From positions 1-20,898 of the forward strand of contig DCTZ01000037.1 of the NCBI GenBank assembly GCA_002329485.1: 20,898 nucleotides of DNA, given 5' to 3'. The DNA is from Caryophanales bacterium UBA1427 (lineage in GTDB: Bacteria > Bacillota_I > Bacilli_A > ML615J-28 > CAG-313). Below the pieces are notes generated by a model that saw only the letters and a program-made list of their open reading frames with translations, was not told the origin of the DNA and did not search any database. The translations under genes and the position numbers were made by a program. Shown one piece after another: positions 7,042 through 13,992 of this stretch. Each line of letters starts with the position of its first letter. The stretch's first letter is position 1.

Positions 7042-7473
7042 ATGATCGTAGCGGTAAAAAAATTAAACGAAAACGAATGGGCTAATTTTTGTCACAAACT
7101 CTGGCCGGATACTGAAGCGGAAGAGTTTATTTCGGAACGGAAAAAAGGTTCTTTGCCTTATGAATATTTGTATTACGAAGGTAAAAAACCCGTGGGCTTT
7201 ATCAGTTTATCGCTTCGCCATGACTATGTCGAAGGAACCACTTCAAGCCCTGTTGCTTATCTCGAAGGAATTTACGTGGAACCGGAATACCGAGGAAAAC
7301 AAATCGGAACGGAGTTGATTCGGTTTGCCAAAAATTGGGCGAAAGAACACGGATGCCGGGAGTTGGCCTCGGACTGCGAACTGGAAAATGTCGCAAGTAG
7401 CCGGTTTCACGAAAAGTGCGGGTTCAAAGAAGTAAATCGGATAATCTGTTATGTAATGAAGGTAGACGAATAA
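7042..7473 (+). CDS. GNAT acetyltransferase, AAC(6')-I-like
   Basis: 143 residues, a single GNAT fold. LRHDYVEG and SSPVAYLEGIYVEPEYRGKQ (about 57-92) contain the acetyl-CoA pyrophosphate loop (RGKQIG). ASDCELEN and FHEKCGFKEVNRIICYVMK form the C-terminal half. This combination matches aminoglycoside 6'-N-acetyltransferase type I proteins, which acetylate the 6'-amine of aminoglycosides with acetyl-CoA. Chromosomal relatives often have other or unknown substrates, so resistance should not be assumed. AAAAGGTGA just upstream sets the start. It is probably its own unit; the palindrome at 6981-7006 could regulate it. Confidence 0.78.
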   Translation: MIVAVKKLNENEWANFCHKLWPDTEAEEFISERKKGSLPYEYLYYEGKKPVGFISLSLRHDYVEGTTSSPVAYLEGIYVEPEYRGKQIGTELIRFAKNWAKEHGCRELASDCELENVASSRFHEKCGFKEVNRIICYVMKVDE

Positions 7474-7733
7474 ACATCGACAAATTTTTCTTCTCAAGGA
7501 GAGTTTTATTGATAAAAAGAAAGTCATTTTATTTCGGTTGAATTCCTTTTCCAAAAATTCGGTTGGGAATTCAGGTGATAAACCTTTTCTAAAACCGCAA
7601 TCCTTCCTTGCAATCAATCTCCCGAATACAAAAAGAATAAAACCATTTTATAGGTTTTAAAGCAATTCTTAAAAACATTTTTCCTCAAAATAAAAATTGA
7701 TAGCTCGATATAGTATGATTATTTTGCTTTTTT

Positions 7734-7742
7734 TGCTATAAT
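7734..7742 (+). promoter_or_regulatory. Extended -10 element (TGCTATAAT)
   Basis: TATAAT at 7737-7742 is preceded by TGC. No -35 of quality lies 16-18 bp upstream. It could drive the remnant region and the creatininase-family gene at 8094, which has no other visible promoter. Confidence 0.35.
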
Positions 7743-7750
7743 ATTTATAG

Positions 7751-7990
7751 AAAGCTAGGTGTTTATCGAGTTTTCTATGTAACGAAAGAATTTCCTTATC
7801 AACTGTTTCAGGAATAATAAAAGAAGGGAATGTTGCAAAAAGTACAAATGACCTTGATTTATTAGAAAGAGTTCCCCGGACTGGCACAAAATACAAGCAT
7901 TACTATGGCTGTGGTTTTTTTGATTTGCGGATATCGTTTCCGCTCTACCAGTATCGGAATCAAAACCATCATTCCCAAAGTAGACGATTC
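7751..7990 (+). other. Open stretch without a start codon, unidentified
   Basis: From 7751 one frame stays open for about 79 codons to a TGA near 7988. It includes GNVAKSTNDLDLLERVPRTG and TKYKHYYGC, with a plausible coding texture (AGA, TTA, TCA and ACA codons, more AT-rich than the neighbours) but no ATG, GTG or TTG start. I do not recognise the family. It overlaps the GGDEF remnant in another frame and may be a second gene fragment. From 7474 to 7750 I see no supportable gene. Confidence 0.2.
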
Positions 7991-8069
7991 CGTTGAACAT
8001 TTTATCAGAGAAACCGACATCGCCCTCTACCAAGCCAAAGAATCGCGCAATTGTTATATTGCAGTATAA
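7905..8069 (+). pseudogene. C-terminal remnant of a GGDEF domain
   Basis: A 54-codon frame from an internal ATG reads STSIGIKTIIPKVDDSVEHF, then IRETDIALYQAKESRNCYIA and V before TAA. This is the last helix-strand segment of a diguanylate cyclase domain (the usual form being SIGI...ADxALYxAKxxGRN). The GGDEF loop, nucleotide site and any sensor are absent, so it cannot be active. The sequence differs from the C-terminus of the intact GGDEF protein ending at 3760, so it is a separate lost gene, not a recent copy. The creatininase-family gene starts 24 bp later. Confidence 0.7.
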
Positions 8070-8093
8070 CTGAAATAAGAAAAGGAGAAAGAA

Positions 8094-8888
8094 ATGAATT
8101 GGGAAAACCTTACTTCCAAAGAATTTGCCCAAGCGGTCAAAGAAACCGGTGTTTGTATCGTAGCTTTCGGGGTTATCGAACGCCACGGCGATCACTTGCC
8201 CCTTGGGACAGACTTTTTAAACGGCCATAAATTGGCTACCTTGGCTGCTCAAAAAGAATCAGCGGTTGTTTTTCCGCCGTTCTATTTTGGCCAAATTTAC
8301 GAAGCACGCTGTTTTCCGGGCACCGTAACTATCTCCCCGAGATTATTGATTGATTTAATCCAAGGAGTCTTGGACGAAATTGGCCGAAACGGTTTTAAAA
8401 AGATCATTCTTTTCAATGCCCATGGGGGCAATGCTTATTTGCTTCCGTTTTTGGCTCAATGCCAATTGTGGGAAGAAAAACCTTACCAAGTTTATTATTA
8501 CCAGGGTGACCATAATCCGGATAGATTCAAAAAACGCAATTCCTTGTGGGAATCACCACTGCACGGCCATGCCTGCGAATGCGAAACCAGCAAAACCCTT
8601 TATTTGCATCGCAACCTTGTTAAAATGGACCAAATTCCCGCCGGAACTACCGAACCGCTGGGACGGCTGAACCATTTGCCGAGCAACTTTTCGGGTTTAA
8701 CTTGGTACAGCAATTATCCAAACCATTATGTCGGCGATGCCCAAAAAGCCAGCTACGAAAAGGGCAAGCAGTTAGTTGCTTTGGAAGTAGAAGCTTTGGT
8801 GGAATTCATCAAAGCCGTCAAAGCAGACAAGGTTTTGCCGTTACTTGCCAAGGATTTCCATGAACGTGTAAAAAAACTTTCCTTATAA
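8094..8888 (+). CDS. Creatininase-family amidohydrolase
   Basis: 264 residues, full length for PF02633. Metal-ligand motifs are in order: GVIERHGDHLPLGTD with Glu29, His31 and Asp40; NAHGGN at 108-113; and HACECETS at 159-166 with Glu162, where the family normally has HAGExETS. The fold binds two divalent metals and cleaves cyclic or linear amides; relatives include creatinine amidohydrolase and enzymes of riboflavin/F420 and mycofactocin pathways. No neighbouring gene points to one of these, so the substrate is open. AAGGAG upstream sets the start. A terminator follows directly, making this the last gene of its unit. Confidence 0.82.
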   Translation: MNWENLTSKEFAQAVKETGVCIVAFGVIERHGDHLPLGTDFLNGHKLATLAAQKESAVVFPPFYFGQIYEARCFPGTVTISPRLLIDLIQGVLDEIGRNGFKKIILFNAHGGNAYLLPFLAQCQLWEEKPYQVYYYQGDHNPDRFKKRNSLWESPLHGHACECETSKTLYLHRNLVKMDQIPAGTTEPLGRLNHLPSNFSGLTWYSNYPNHYVGDAQKASYEKGKQLVALEVEALVEFIKAVKADKVLPLLAKDFHERVKKLSL

Positions 8889-8907
8889 ATAAAAAAGCCC
8901 AAAATGC

Positions 8908-8932
8908 AAAAGCGCCTTTACGGGCGTTTTTT
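8908..8932 (+). terminator. Intrinsic terminator after the creatininase-family gene
   Basis: AAAAGCGCC (8908-8916) pairs with GGCGTTTTT (8923-8931), including one G-T pair, around a six-base loop. The 3' arm merges into the U-tract ending at 8932. Confidence 0.75.
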
Positions 8933-9059
8933 GTATTGAATCAAAACTGATATGCAATCGTTGAAAAGTGGCGAAAACCACAATCTCCAATATATAAGAA
9001 AATCTCAAAAAAGTCCAGTGCGGCTTGTTTGCTTTCGCTGAAAAATAAGGCTAAATATT

Positions 9060-9088
9060 TTGACAATTTTTAACAAATCCCGTATAAT
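9060..9088 (+). promoter_or_regulatory. typA: Perfect consensus promoter of typA
   Basis: TTGACA (9060-9065), exactly 17 bp, TATAAT (9083-9088). A second extended -10, TGATATAAT, occurs at 9121-9129 close to the start codon and may give a shorter transcript. Confidence 0.85.
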
Positions 9089-9153
9089 ATGTAAGTTATA
9101 AAATATCAGATATTGTTTAATGATATAATGATAGATAACTCGAAGGAAGAAAT

Positions 9154-10986
9154 ATGAAAATCAAAAATATTGCCATTATTGCCCATGTTGACCACGGAAA
9201 GACGACTTTGGTCGACAAATTGCTTATCAGTTCGACAATTCTTCGCGAAAACCCAAATTTGGGTGAACGGCTGCTCGATTCCAATGACTTGGAAAGAGAA
9301 CGCGGAATTACGATACTTGCCAAAAATACCGCCATTAATTATCATGATTACCGAATTAATATTCTTGATACGCCGGGACATGCCGATTTCAGCGGCGAAG
9401 TCGAAAGAATCATGGGAATGGTTGACGGGGTTCTTTTGGTAGTCGATGCCTTTGAAGGAACGATGCCTCAAACCAGGTTTGTTTTAAAAAAAGCTCTTGA
9501 ACATAAGCTGAAACCGATTGTTGTCATCAATAAAGTCGACCGTGATGCCGCAAGACCTCTCGAAGTGGTTGACGAAGTCTTGGACTTGTTTATTGAACTG
9601 GGCGCCACCATCGAACAACTGGATTTCCCGGTTGTTTATACCTCGGCTTACCAAAATACTTCCAGTCTGTCGCCTGATCCGGCCAAGCAGGAAAAAGGAA
9701 TGAAAAATTTGCTTGATATAATCATCAAAGAAATTCCGAGCCCTGTCGTGGATGTGAACGGTCCGCTGCAATTCCAGCCGGCTTTGCTGGATTATAACGA
9801 ATATGTCGGACGAATCGGCATCGGACGGATTACCAGAGGAAAAATCAGTGTCAATAAGCGGGTAAGCTGCATCAGAAGCGACGGCAGCATCGTCCAATTC
9901 CGCATTCAAAAACTGTTCGGCTTTTTGGGCTTGAACAAAGTGGAAATCGAAGAAGCGGAAGCCGGGGATATTGTTGCGGTGGCGGGTTTGGAAGATATCT
10001 TTGTGGGCGAAACGATTTGCCAAATCGGTCATGAAGAAGCTTTGCCGCCGATCGAAGTCGGCGAACCGACCGTCCAAATGACTTTCGGAACCAACACCGG
10101 TCCACTCGCCGGTCGGGAAGGCAAATTTGTCACTTCCAGGAAAATCGAAGACCGTTTGAATCGGGAAATTCAAAGGGACGTCAGCCTTCATGTTGAACGA
10201 ATCGGAACCAAAGACGAATGGATTGTCTCCGGTCGGGGCGAATTACACTTGAGCATTTTAATCGAGAATATGCGCCGCGAAGGTTACGAGTTTCAGGTCT
10301 CGCGTCCGCGGGTCATTCTCAAAGAAAAAAACGGAGTCGTTTGCGAACCGTATGAGTTTACCCGAATCGATGTACCTGCCGAGTATCTGGGGGCCGTGAT
10401 GGAAATGGTCGGAAACCGCAGAGGAATTCTTACCTCCATGATCAATCATGAAAACCAAGTGCAGCTGGATTATGTAATTCCTTCCCGCGGTTTAATTGGT
10501 TTTATGACGGATTTTATGACCATAACCAAAGGTTACGGCATTATCAGCCATTCCTATCTGGAACACCGTCCGATGGAAAATACCGAGATTGCGAGCCGAA
10601 AAGCCGGAGTACTCGTTTCCATCAATCAGGGATTGTCGACCGGTTATGCCAGTGCCGCTTTGGAAGAACGGGGCGAACTGTTCATCGAACCCGGAACGGA
10701 AGTTTACGAAGGTATGATTGTCGGGGTGGCCAATCGGGAAGAAGATTTGGCGGTCAATATCACCAAGGAAAAGCAACAAAGCAATATGCGTTCCTCAACC
10801 AAAGACACCACCATTGTATTGAAGCGCCCTAAGAAAATGAGCCTCGAAAACTATCTGGAATTCATAAACGACGATGAAATGGTTGAAATTACCCCGCTCA
10901 ATATCCGTCTCAGAAAAAAAGTGCTGGATACAACCGAAAGGAAAAAAATGGACAGTCAGAAAAAGTGGAGCGAAACCAATAAATAA
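9154..10986 (+). CDS. typA: Translational GTPase TypA/BipA
   Basis: 610 residues, the usual length. G motifs: AHVDHGKTT (10-18, P-loop), RGITI (switch I), DTPGHADFSGEVERIMG (switch II), NKVD (G4). Beyond the G domain come the EF-G-like beta-barrel, the SGRGELHLSILIENMRREGY segment, and the BipA-specific C-terminal part (PSRGLIGFMTDFMTITKGYG; LSTGYASAALEERGE). TypA is a ribosome-associated GTPase acting in 50S assembly and stress or cold adaptation. AAGGAA places the start. Transcribed alone from a consensus promoter and followed by a terminator. Confidence 0.97.
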   Translation: MKIKNIAIIAHVDHGKTTLVDKLLISSTILRENPNLGERLLDSNDLERERGITILAKNTAINYHDYRINILDTPGHADFSGEVERIMGMVDGVLLVVDAFEGTMPQTRFVLKKALEHKLKPIVVINKVDRDAARPLEVVDEVLDLFIELGATIEQLDFPVVYTSAYQNTSSLSPDPAKQEKGMKNLLDIIIKEIPSPVVDVNGPLQFQPALLDYNEYVGRIGIGRITRGKISVNKRVSCIRSDGSIVQFRIQKLFGFLGLNKVEIEEAEAGDIVAVAGLEDIFVGETICQIGHEEALPPIEVGEPTVQMTFGTNTGPLAGREGKFVTSRKIEDRLNREIQRDVSLHVERIGTKDEWIVSGRGELHLSILIENMRREGYEFQVSRPRVILKEKNGVVCEPYEFTRIDVPAEYLGAVMEMVGNRRGILTSMINHENQVQLDYVIPSRGLIGFMTDFMTITKGYGIISHSYLEHRPMENTEIASRKAGVLVSINQGLSTGYASAALEERGELFIEPGTEVYEGMIVGVANREEDLAVNITKEKQQSNMRSSTKDTTIVLKRPKKMSLENYLEFINDDEMVEITPLNIRLRKKVLDTTERKKMDSQKKWSETNK

Positions 10987-10992
10987 TTCAAG

Positions 10993-11031
10993 AAGGTTAA
11001 AATCGACGGGTTTTTACCTTTTTGTTTTTTT
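10993..11031 (+). terminator. Intrinsic terminator after typA
   Basis: AAGGTTAAAA (10993-11002) pairs with TTTTTACCTT (11011-11020) with one mismatch and an eight-base loop. TTTGTTTTTTT follows. Confidence 0.7.
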
Positions 11032-11088
11032 GAAATTGTGTAAAAGGGAATTTATGTTGATGAACAATCCTGTCCAAGTCCTTTCGCA

Positions 11089-11128
11089 TTGCAACCCGCT
11101 TGCAAAAAAAAGCTAAATTTGCTAAAAT
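11089..11128 (+). promoter_or_regulatory. Promoter with an overlapping TTGCAA palindrome
   Basis: TTGCAA (11100-11105), 17 bp, TAAAAT (11123-11128) preceded by TGC. The -35 is also the right arm of a perfect inverted repeat, TTGCAA-CCCGC-TTGCAA (11089-11105), a plausible repressor site. A similar TTGCAA / TGCTATAAT arrangement lies before the second TMEM164-like gene. Confidence 0.5.
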
Positions 11129-11167
11129 AAGACATCAGTTTAAATTGGAGAAGTTAAAGGTTGAACA

Positions 11168-11851
11168 ATGAAAATAATGAAAAAAATCCCCCTGTATGCG
11201 ATAATTCCCACCCTTTTGTTGTTGCTTACCCAAATAACCATTTATTACGGGTCGCAATTAATCAATGAACATTTACCAGCTTATGATTTGACGATTAAAG
11301 GATTTGACGATCGGATGCCTTTGGTTCCGTTTTTTGTGGTTTTCTATTTATTGTCGCTGCCGTGGTGGTACATTGTTCCCTTCATTGTTGCCAAAGTTTC
11401 CAAACCGCATTTTTGGAATTGGTTTTTGGCATTTGTGATTTGTTATTTGGTTTGCGGAATCGTTTATATTGTTTTTCCGACTACGATTGTCAGACCTACC
11501 ATTGAAAACACGACGATTTTCCATCGCTTGATTAATATCGTTTACCAAAACGACACGCCCGAGCGAGCCATCAATTTGTTTCCGAGCACTCACTGTTTCA
11601 TCAGTTGGATGTGTTATGTCGGGGTCAGGGGCAAAACCGCCATCCCCAAATGGTACCGCCTGTTTTCGTTGAGTTTTGCCGTTTGCATCGCGCTTTCGAC
11701 CCAATTCATCAAACAGCACTATATCGTCGATTTAATCAGCGGTTTGTTGCTTGCGGAAATCGTTTATTATTTGATTTCCAAATATGACTTAGGCAATCGC
11801 TTGGTCAGAAAAATTGTTTCCGATAAAGGAGGTGTCGCCAATGAATATTAA
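11168..11851 (+). CDS. PAP2-family membrane phosphatase
   Basis: 227 residues, about five to six membrane helices. The PAP2 catalytic motifs are FPSTHC (Pro139, Ser140, His142) and STQFIKQHYIVDLISG, with the nucleophilic His184 and Asp188. The usual first motif KxxxxxxRP is not obvious; IVRPTIENTT is the nearest match. Such enzymes dephosphorylate phosphatidate, undecaprenyl or other lipid phosphates at the membrane. AAAGG seven bases upstream supports ATG 11168, although ATG 11177 is possible. Its 3' end overlaps the TMEM164-like gene by 11 bp, so they are translated together and probably act on the same lipid pool. Confidence 0.85.
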   Translation: MKIMKKIPLYAIIPTLLLLLTQITIYYGSQLINEHLPAYDLTIKGFDDRMPLVPFFVVFYLLSLPWWYIVPFIVAKVSKPHFWNWFLAFVICYLVCGIVYIVFPTTIVRPTIENTTIFHRLINIVYQNDTPERAINLFPSTHCFISWMCYVGVRGKTAIPKWYRLFSLSFAVCIALSTQFIKQHYIVDLISGLLLAEIVYYLISKYDLGNRLVRKIVSDKGGVANEY

Positions 11852-12617
11852 AGCATTTAACGGCGTATATTGGTTACTTATTGTTTTGATAGTCGGGGGT
11901 ATCATCGTAATCGCCAAACTTTTCCGGAACCAAAGTTTATCGGTCCGAAAGAAAGTAATGGTTTGGTTATGCAGTGTCATGATTGTCCTGTTTTTCCTGT
12001 ACAAAATCGCTTTATCGTTGGATGCGGAATTCTTGGTCATCAACGGCATCGAGAAATTTGACTGGTGGAGCGAACTGCCTTTGCAACTTTGCAACATCAA
12101 TATGTTTTTGATTTTGTATGCGGTTATCTTTGATAAAAAATCCATCATGGGTTTTGCCTTTTTTGTGGCTCCGCTCGGAGCTTTTATGGCGATAACTTTC
12201 CCGGAACCCGCTTTTACCGGAAGCAGTATTTTCCTTTTGCGAAATCTCGGGTTTTATATTACCCACGGATTGATTATGGTTGCGGGAGTCAGTTTATGCA
12301 CCCTAGGGTTTTTCCAACCAAAGTTAAAAACCGTCCCGAAAGTCATGTTGATTTTGGGTTTTCTCGCCTTGATTATGCACGGGGTTAATATTGTTCTTCG
12401 TTCGACAGTCAGTCCCATCGCCAACTATTTTTATACTTTCCCGCCCGATATCAGTATTTTGCAGCTCTTTTACTCCTGGTTGCCGGTTCCGTTTCTTTAT
12501 GAAATATTCGGCATCGTTGTTTTAGGCGTCTATGCGCTGCTTGTGACAGTTCCTTTTATGGTTTTTGATAAGCGCAAAAACCTAAACCTTACTTCCCCGG
12601 AACTGGCCGAAGTTTAG
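11841..12617 (+). CDS. TMEM164/YwaF-family membrane protein
   Basis: 258 residues from ATG 11841, chosen for the AAAGGAGGTG at 11825-11834; an in-frame TTG at 11814 lacks such a site. About seven helices. SELPLQLCNINMF contains Cys84 and FYITHGLIMV contains His142, the two conserved positions of the TMEM164/YwaF family (PF14808). In human TMEM164 the equivalent Cys is reported as the catalytic residue of a phospholipid acyltransferase. Bacterial members are uncharacterised. The 11-bp overlap with PAP2 suggests a joint role in lipid remodelling. A paralogue lies at 15837. Family confident, reaction inferred. Confidence 0.8.
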   Translation: MNIKAFNGVYWLLIVLIVGGIIVIAKLFRNQSLSVRKKVMVWLCSVMIVLFFLYKIALSLDAEFLVINGIEKFDWWSELPLQLCNINMFLILYAVIFDKKSIMGFAFFVAPLGAFMAITFPEPAFTGSSIFLLRNLGFYITHGLIMVAGVSLCTLGFFQPKLKTVPKVMLILGFLALIMHGVNIVLRSTVSPIANYFYTFPPDISILQLFYSWLPVPFLYEIFGIVVLGVYALLVTVPFMVFDKRKNLNLTSPELAEV

Positions 12618-12654
12618 AATTCCAAATAAAAACCAACCTTTTAAGAGGATTTTG

Positions 12655-12663
12655 TGATATAAT
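12655..12663 (+). promoter_or_regulatory. Extended -10 promoter of the SIR2-OsmC pair
   Basis: TATAAT (12658-12663) preceded by TGA, 18 bp before the start codon. No recognisable -35. The same TGATATAATG string occurs at 4372 and 9121. Confidence 0.5.
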
Positions 12664-12680
12664 GTAATTGGTGAGTAGCA

Positions 12681-13403
12681 ATGCTTAATCAATTAGCCCA
12701 AATTTTGGAAGTTTCACACAAAATCCTCTTTTTTACCGGCGCGGGAATCAGCGTCCCAAGCGGAATTCCCGACTTTCGGTCGAGCCGAGGGATTTATCAT
12801 CAGGGGCAATATCGCGGATACGAACCGGAAGAAATCATTTCGCATTCGTTTTTTATTGCCCACGGCGAAGCTTTCTATGAGTTTTACAAAGATAAAATGA
12901 TGTATTTATCGGCCCGTCCCAATCCCGCTCATGAATTTATTGCCCGCTTGGAAAAAGAGGGCAAATCTCTCGGAGTAATTACCCAAAACATCGATGGTCT
13001 GCATCAGATGGCGGGAAGCAAAAATGTCGTCGAACTCCACGGCAGCATCCATCGCAATTATTGCCAGAAATGCGGGAAAGCGTATGAAGCTTATTATGTC
13101 AAAGAATCGACCGGGGTTCCGAAATGTTCGTGCGGCGGAACCATCAAACCCGATGTTGTACTTTATGAAGAACCGCTTGATACCGAAATGTTGGAAAAAG
13201 CCGTTCGGTTAATCGGCGAGGCGGACTGTCTGATTGTGATCGGGACCAGTCTGCTCGTAAACCCGGCCGCGGCACTAGTTTCTTATTTTCGGGGCCGATA
13301 TTTTGTGATTATCAACCGTTCCTCCACACCGTACGATTACCGGGCTGATTTGGTAATCAACGACGATATCGTCAAGGTTGTGGAAGCTTTAAAAACGAAA
13401 TAA
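12681..13403 (+). CDS. cobB: NAD-dependent protein deacylase (sirtuin)
   Basis: 240 residues, a complete SIR2 domain. GAGIS (20-24) and GIPDFRS bind NAD; TQNIDGLH (101-108) is the core signature; His120 in ELHGS is the catalytic base. A zinc site is formed by Cys128, Cys131, Cys149 and Cys151. IGTSL, and INRSS near the C-terminus, close the nucleotide pocket. It removes acetyl or other acyl groups from lysines, consuming NAD. The short leader has GGTGA as ribosome binding site. OsmC follows 24 bp later and a terminator ends the pair, so the two are likely co-transcribed. Confidence 0.93.
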   Translation: MLNQLAQILEVSHKILFFTGAGISVPSGIPDFRSSRGIYHQGQYRGYEPEEIISHSFFIAHGEAFYEFYKDKMMYLSARPNPAHEFIARLEKEGKSLGVITQNIDGLHQMAGSKNVVELHGSIHRNYCQKCGKAYEAYYVKESTGVPKCSCGGTIKPDVVLYEEPLDTEMLEKAVRLIGEADCLIVIGTSLLVNPAAALVSYFRGRYFVIINRSSTPYDYRADLVINDDIVKVVEALKTK

Positions 13404-13427
13404 AATTTAAGAAAGGAAACATAATCA

Positions 13428-13820
13428 ATGGAAAAAATCACGCTCGATTTTCAAAACGAATTTATTGGCCGTTTGGTTTCCGACAAAGCTGAATTGTTAA
13501 TCGGCAATCAGGAAGGCGGTCTGAAACCTTACAATTTATTGTTTGCCGCACTGGCATCATGTTTTTACGCCACTTTTCTTTCGATTGTCCAAAAGAAACG
13601 GTTAAGTTTTTCGGGCGCGCGTTTGGAAGTGGACGGGCGCAAACGTCAGGAAGTACCTACCACTTTGGAATATGTAATGCTGAAACTGATTATTCAGGGC
13701 GCCCAGGATAAGAAAAAAGGCTTTATCAAAAGCGCCGAACTGGCGAGCGAGTACTGTTCAATTTACCAAACCGTCGGAAAAGTTGCGCAAATGAACCTCG
13801 AAGTGGAATTTATCGATTAG
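13428..13820 (+). CDS. OsmC-family protein
   Basis: 130 residues of the OsmC/Ohr fold. Two conserved cysteines are present: Cys45 in ALASCFYATF, at the start of the long central helix, and Cys110 in SEYCSIYQTV. In characterised members they form the peroxidatic/resolving pair that reduces organic hydroperoxides with thiols. GGLKPYNLLF before Cys45 is typical. AAAGGAAAC supports the start. It lacks Ohr-specific features that I can identify, so I leave it at family level. Confidence 0.85.
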   Translation: MEKITLDFQNEFIGRLVSDKAELLIGNQEGGLKPYNLLFAALASCFYATFLSIVQKKRLSFSGARLEVDGRKRQEVPTTLEYVMLKLIIQGAQDKKKGFIKSAELASEYCSIYQTVGKVAQMNLEVEFID

Positions 13821-13828
13821 CAAAAAAA

Positions 13829-13854
13829 GCTTGTTGGATTCAACAAGCCTTTTT
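13829..13854 (+). terminator. Intrinsic terminator after osmC-like gene
   Basis: GCTTGTTG (13829-13836), loop GATT, CAACAAGC (13841-13848): a perfect stem followed by CTTTTT and preceded by seven A. Confidence 0.85.
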
Positions 13855-13931
13855 ATTCGGGGAAAAATCTGCTTAAAAGGCAGAGAAAACCCCGGGTATT
13901 TTTATTTGACGGTAGGAATTAATCCGTTGGT

Positions 13932-13965
13932 AAAAAAGGGATGTACTTTTCTCAAGGCCTTTTTT
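13932..13965 (-). terminator. Probable minus-strand terminator of the purine permease
   Basis: AAAAAAGG (13932-13939) and CCTTTTTT (13958-13965) are perfect reverse complements around an 18-base spacer. On the minus strand the hairpin ends in a T run about 28 bases after the permease stop. Confidence 0.5.
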
Positions 13966-13992
13966 CACGGAGTAAAAACCTATTCGTTTTTA

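Noticed and set aside
7508..7660. Short frame after AAGGAG downstream of the acetyltransferase
   Set aside because: It would need an ATT start; the nearby TTG at 7509 gives only ten codons. No supportable gene.
7755..8195. Minus-strand frame of 146 codons over the gap before the creatininase-family gene
   Set aside because: It covers the GGDEF remnant and the start of a confident gene on the other strand and shows no recognisable domain.
9484..10191. Minus-strand frame of 235 codons inside typA
   Set aside because: Antisense shadow of a highly conserved GTPase gene.
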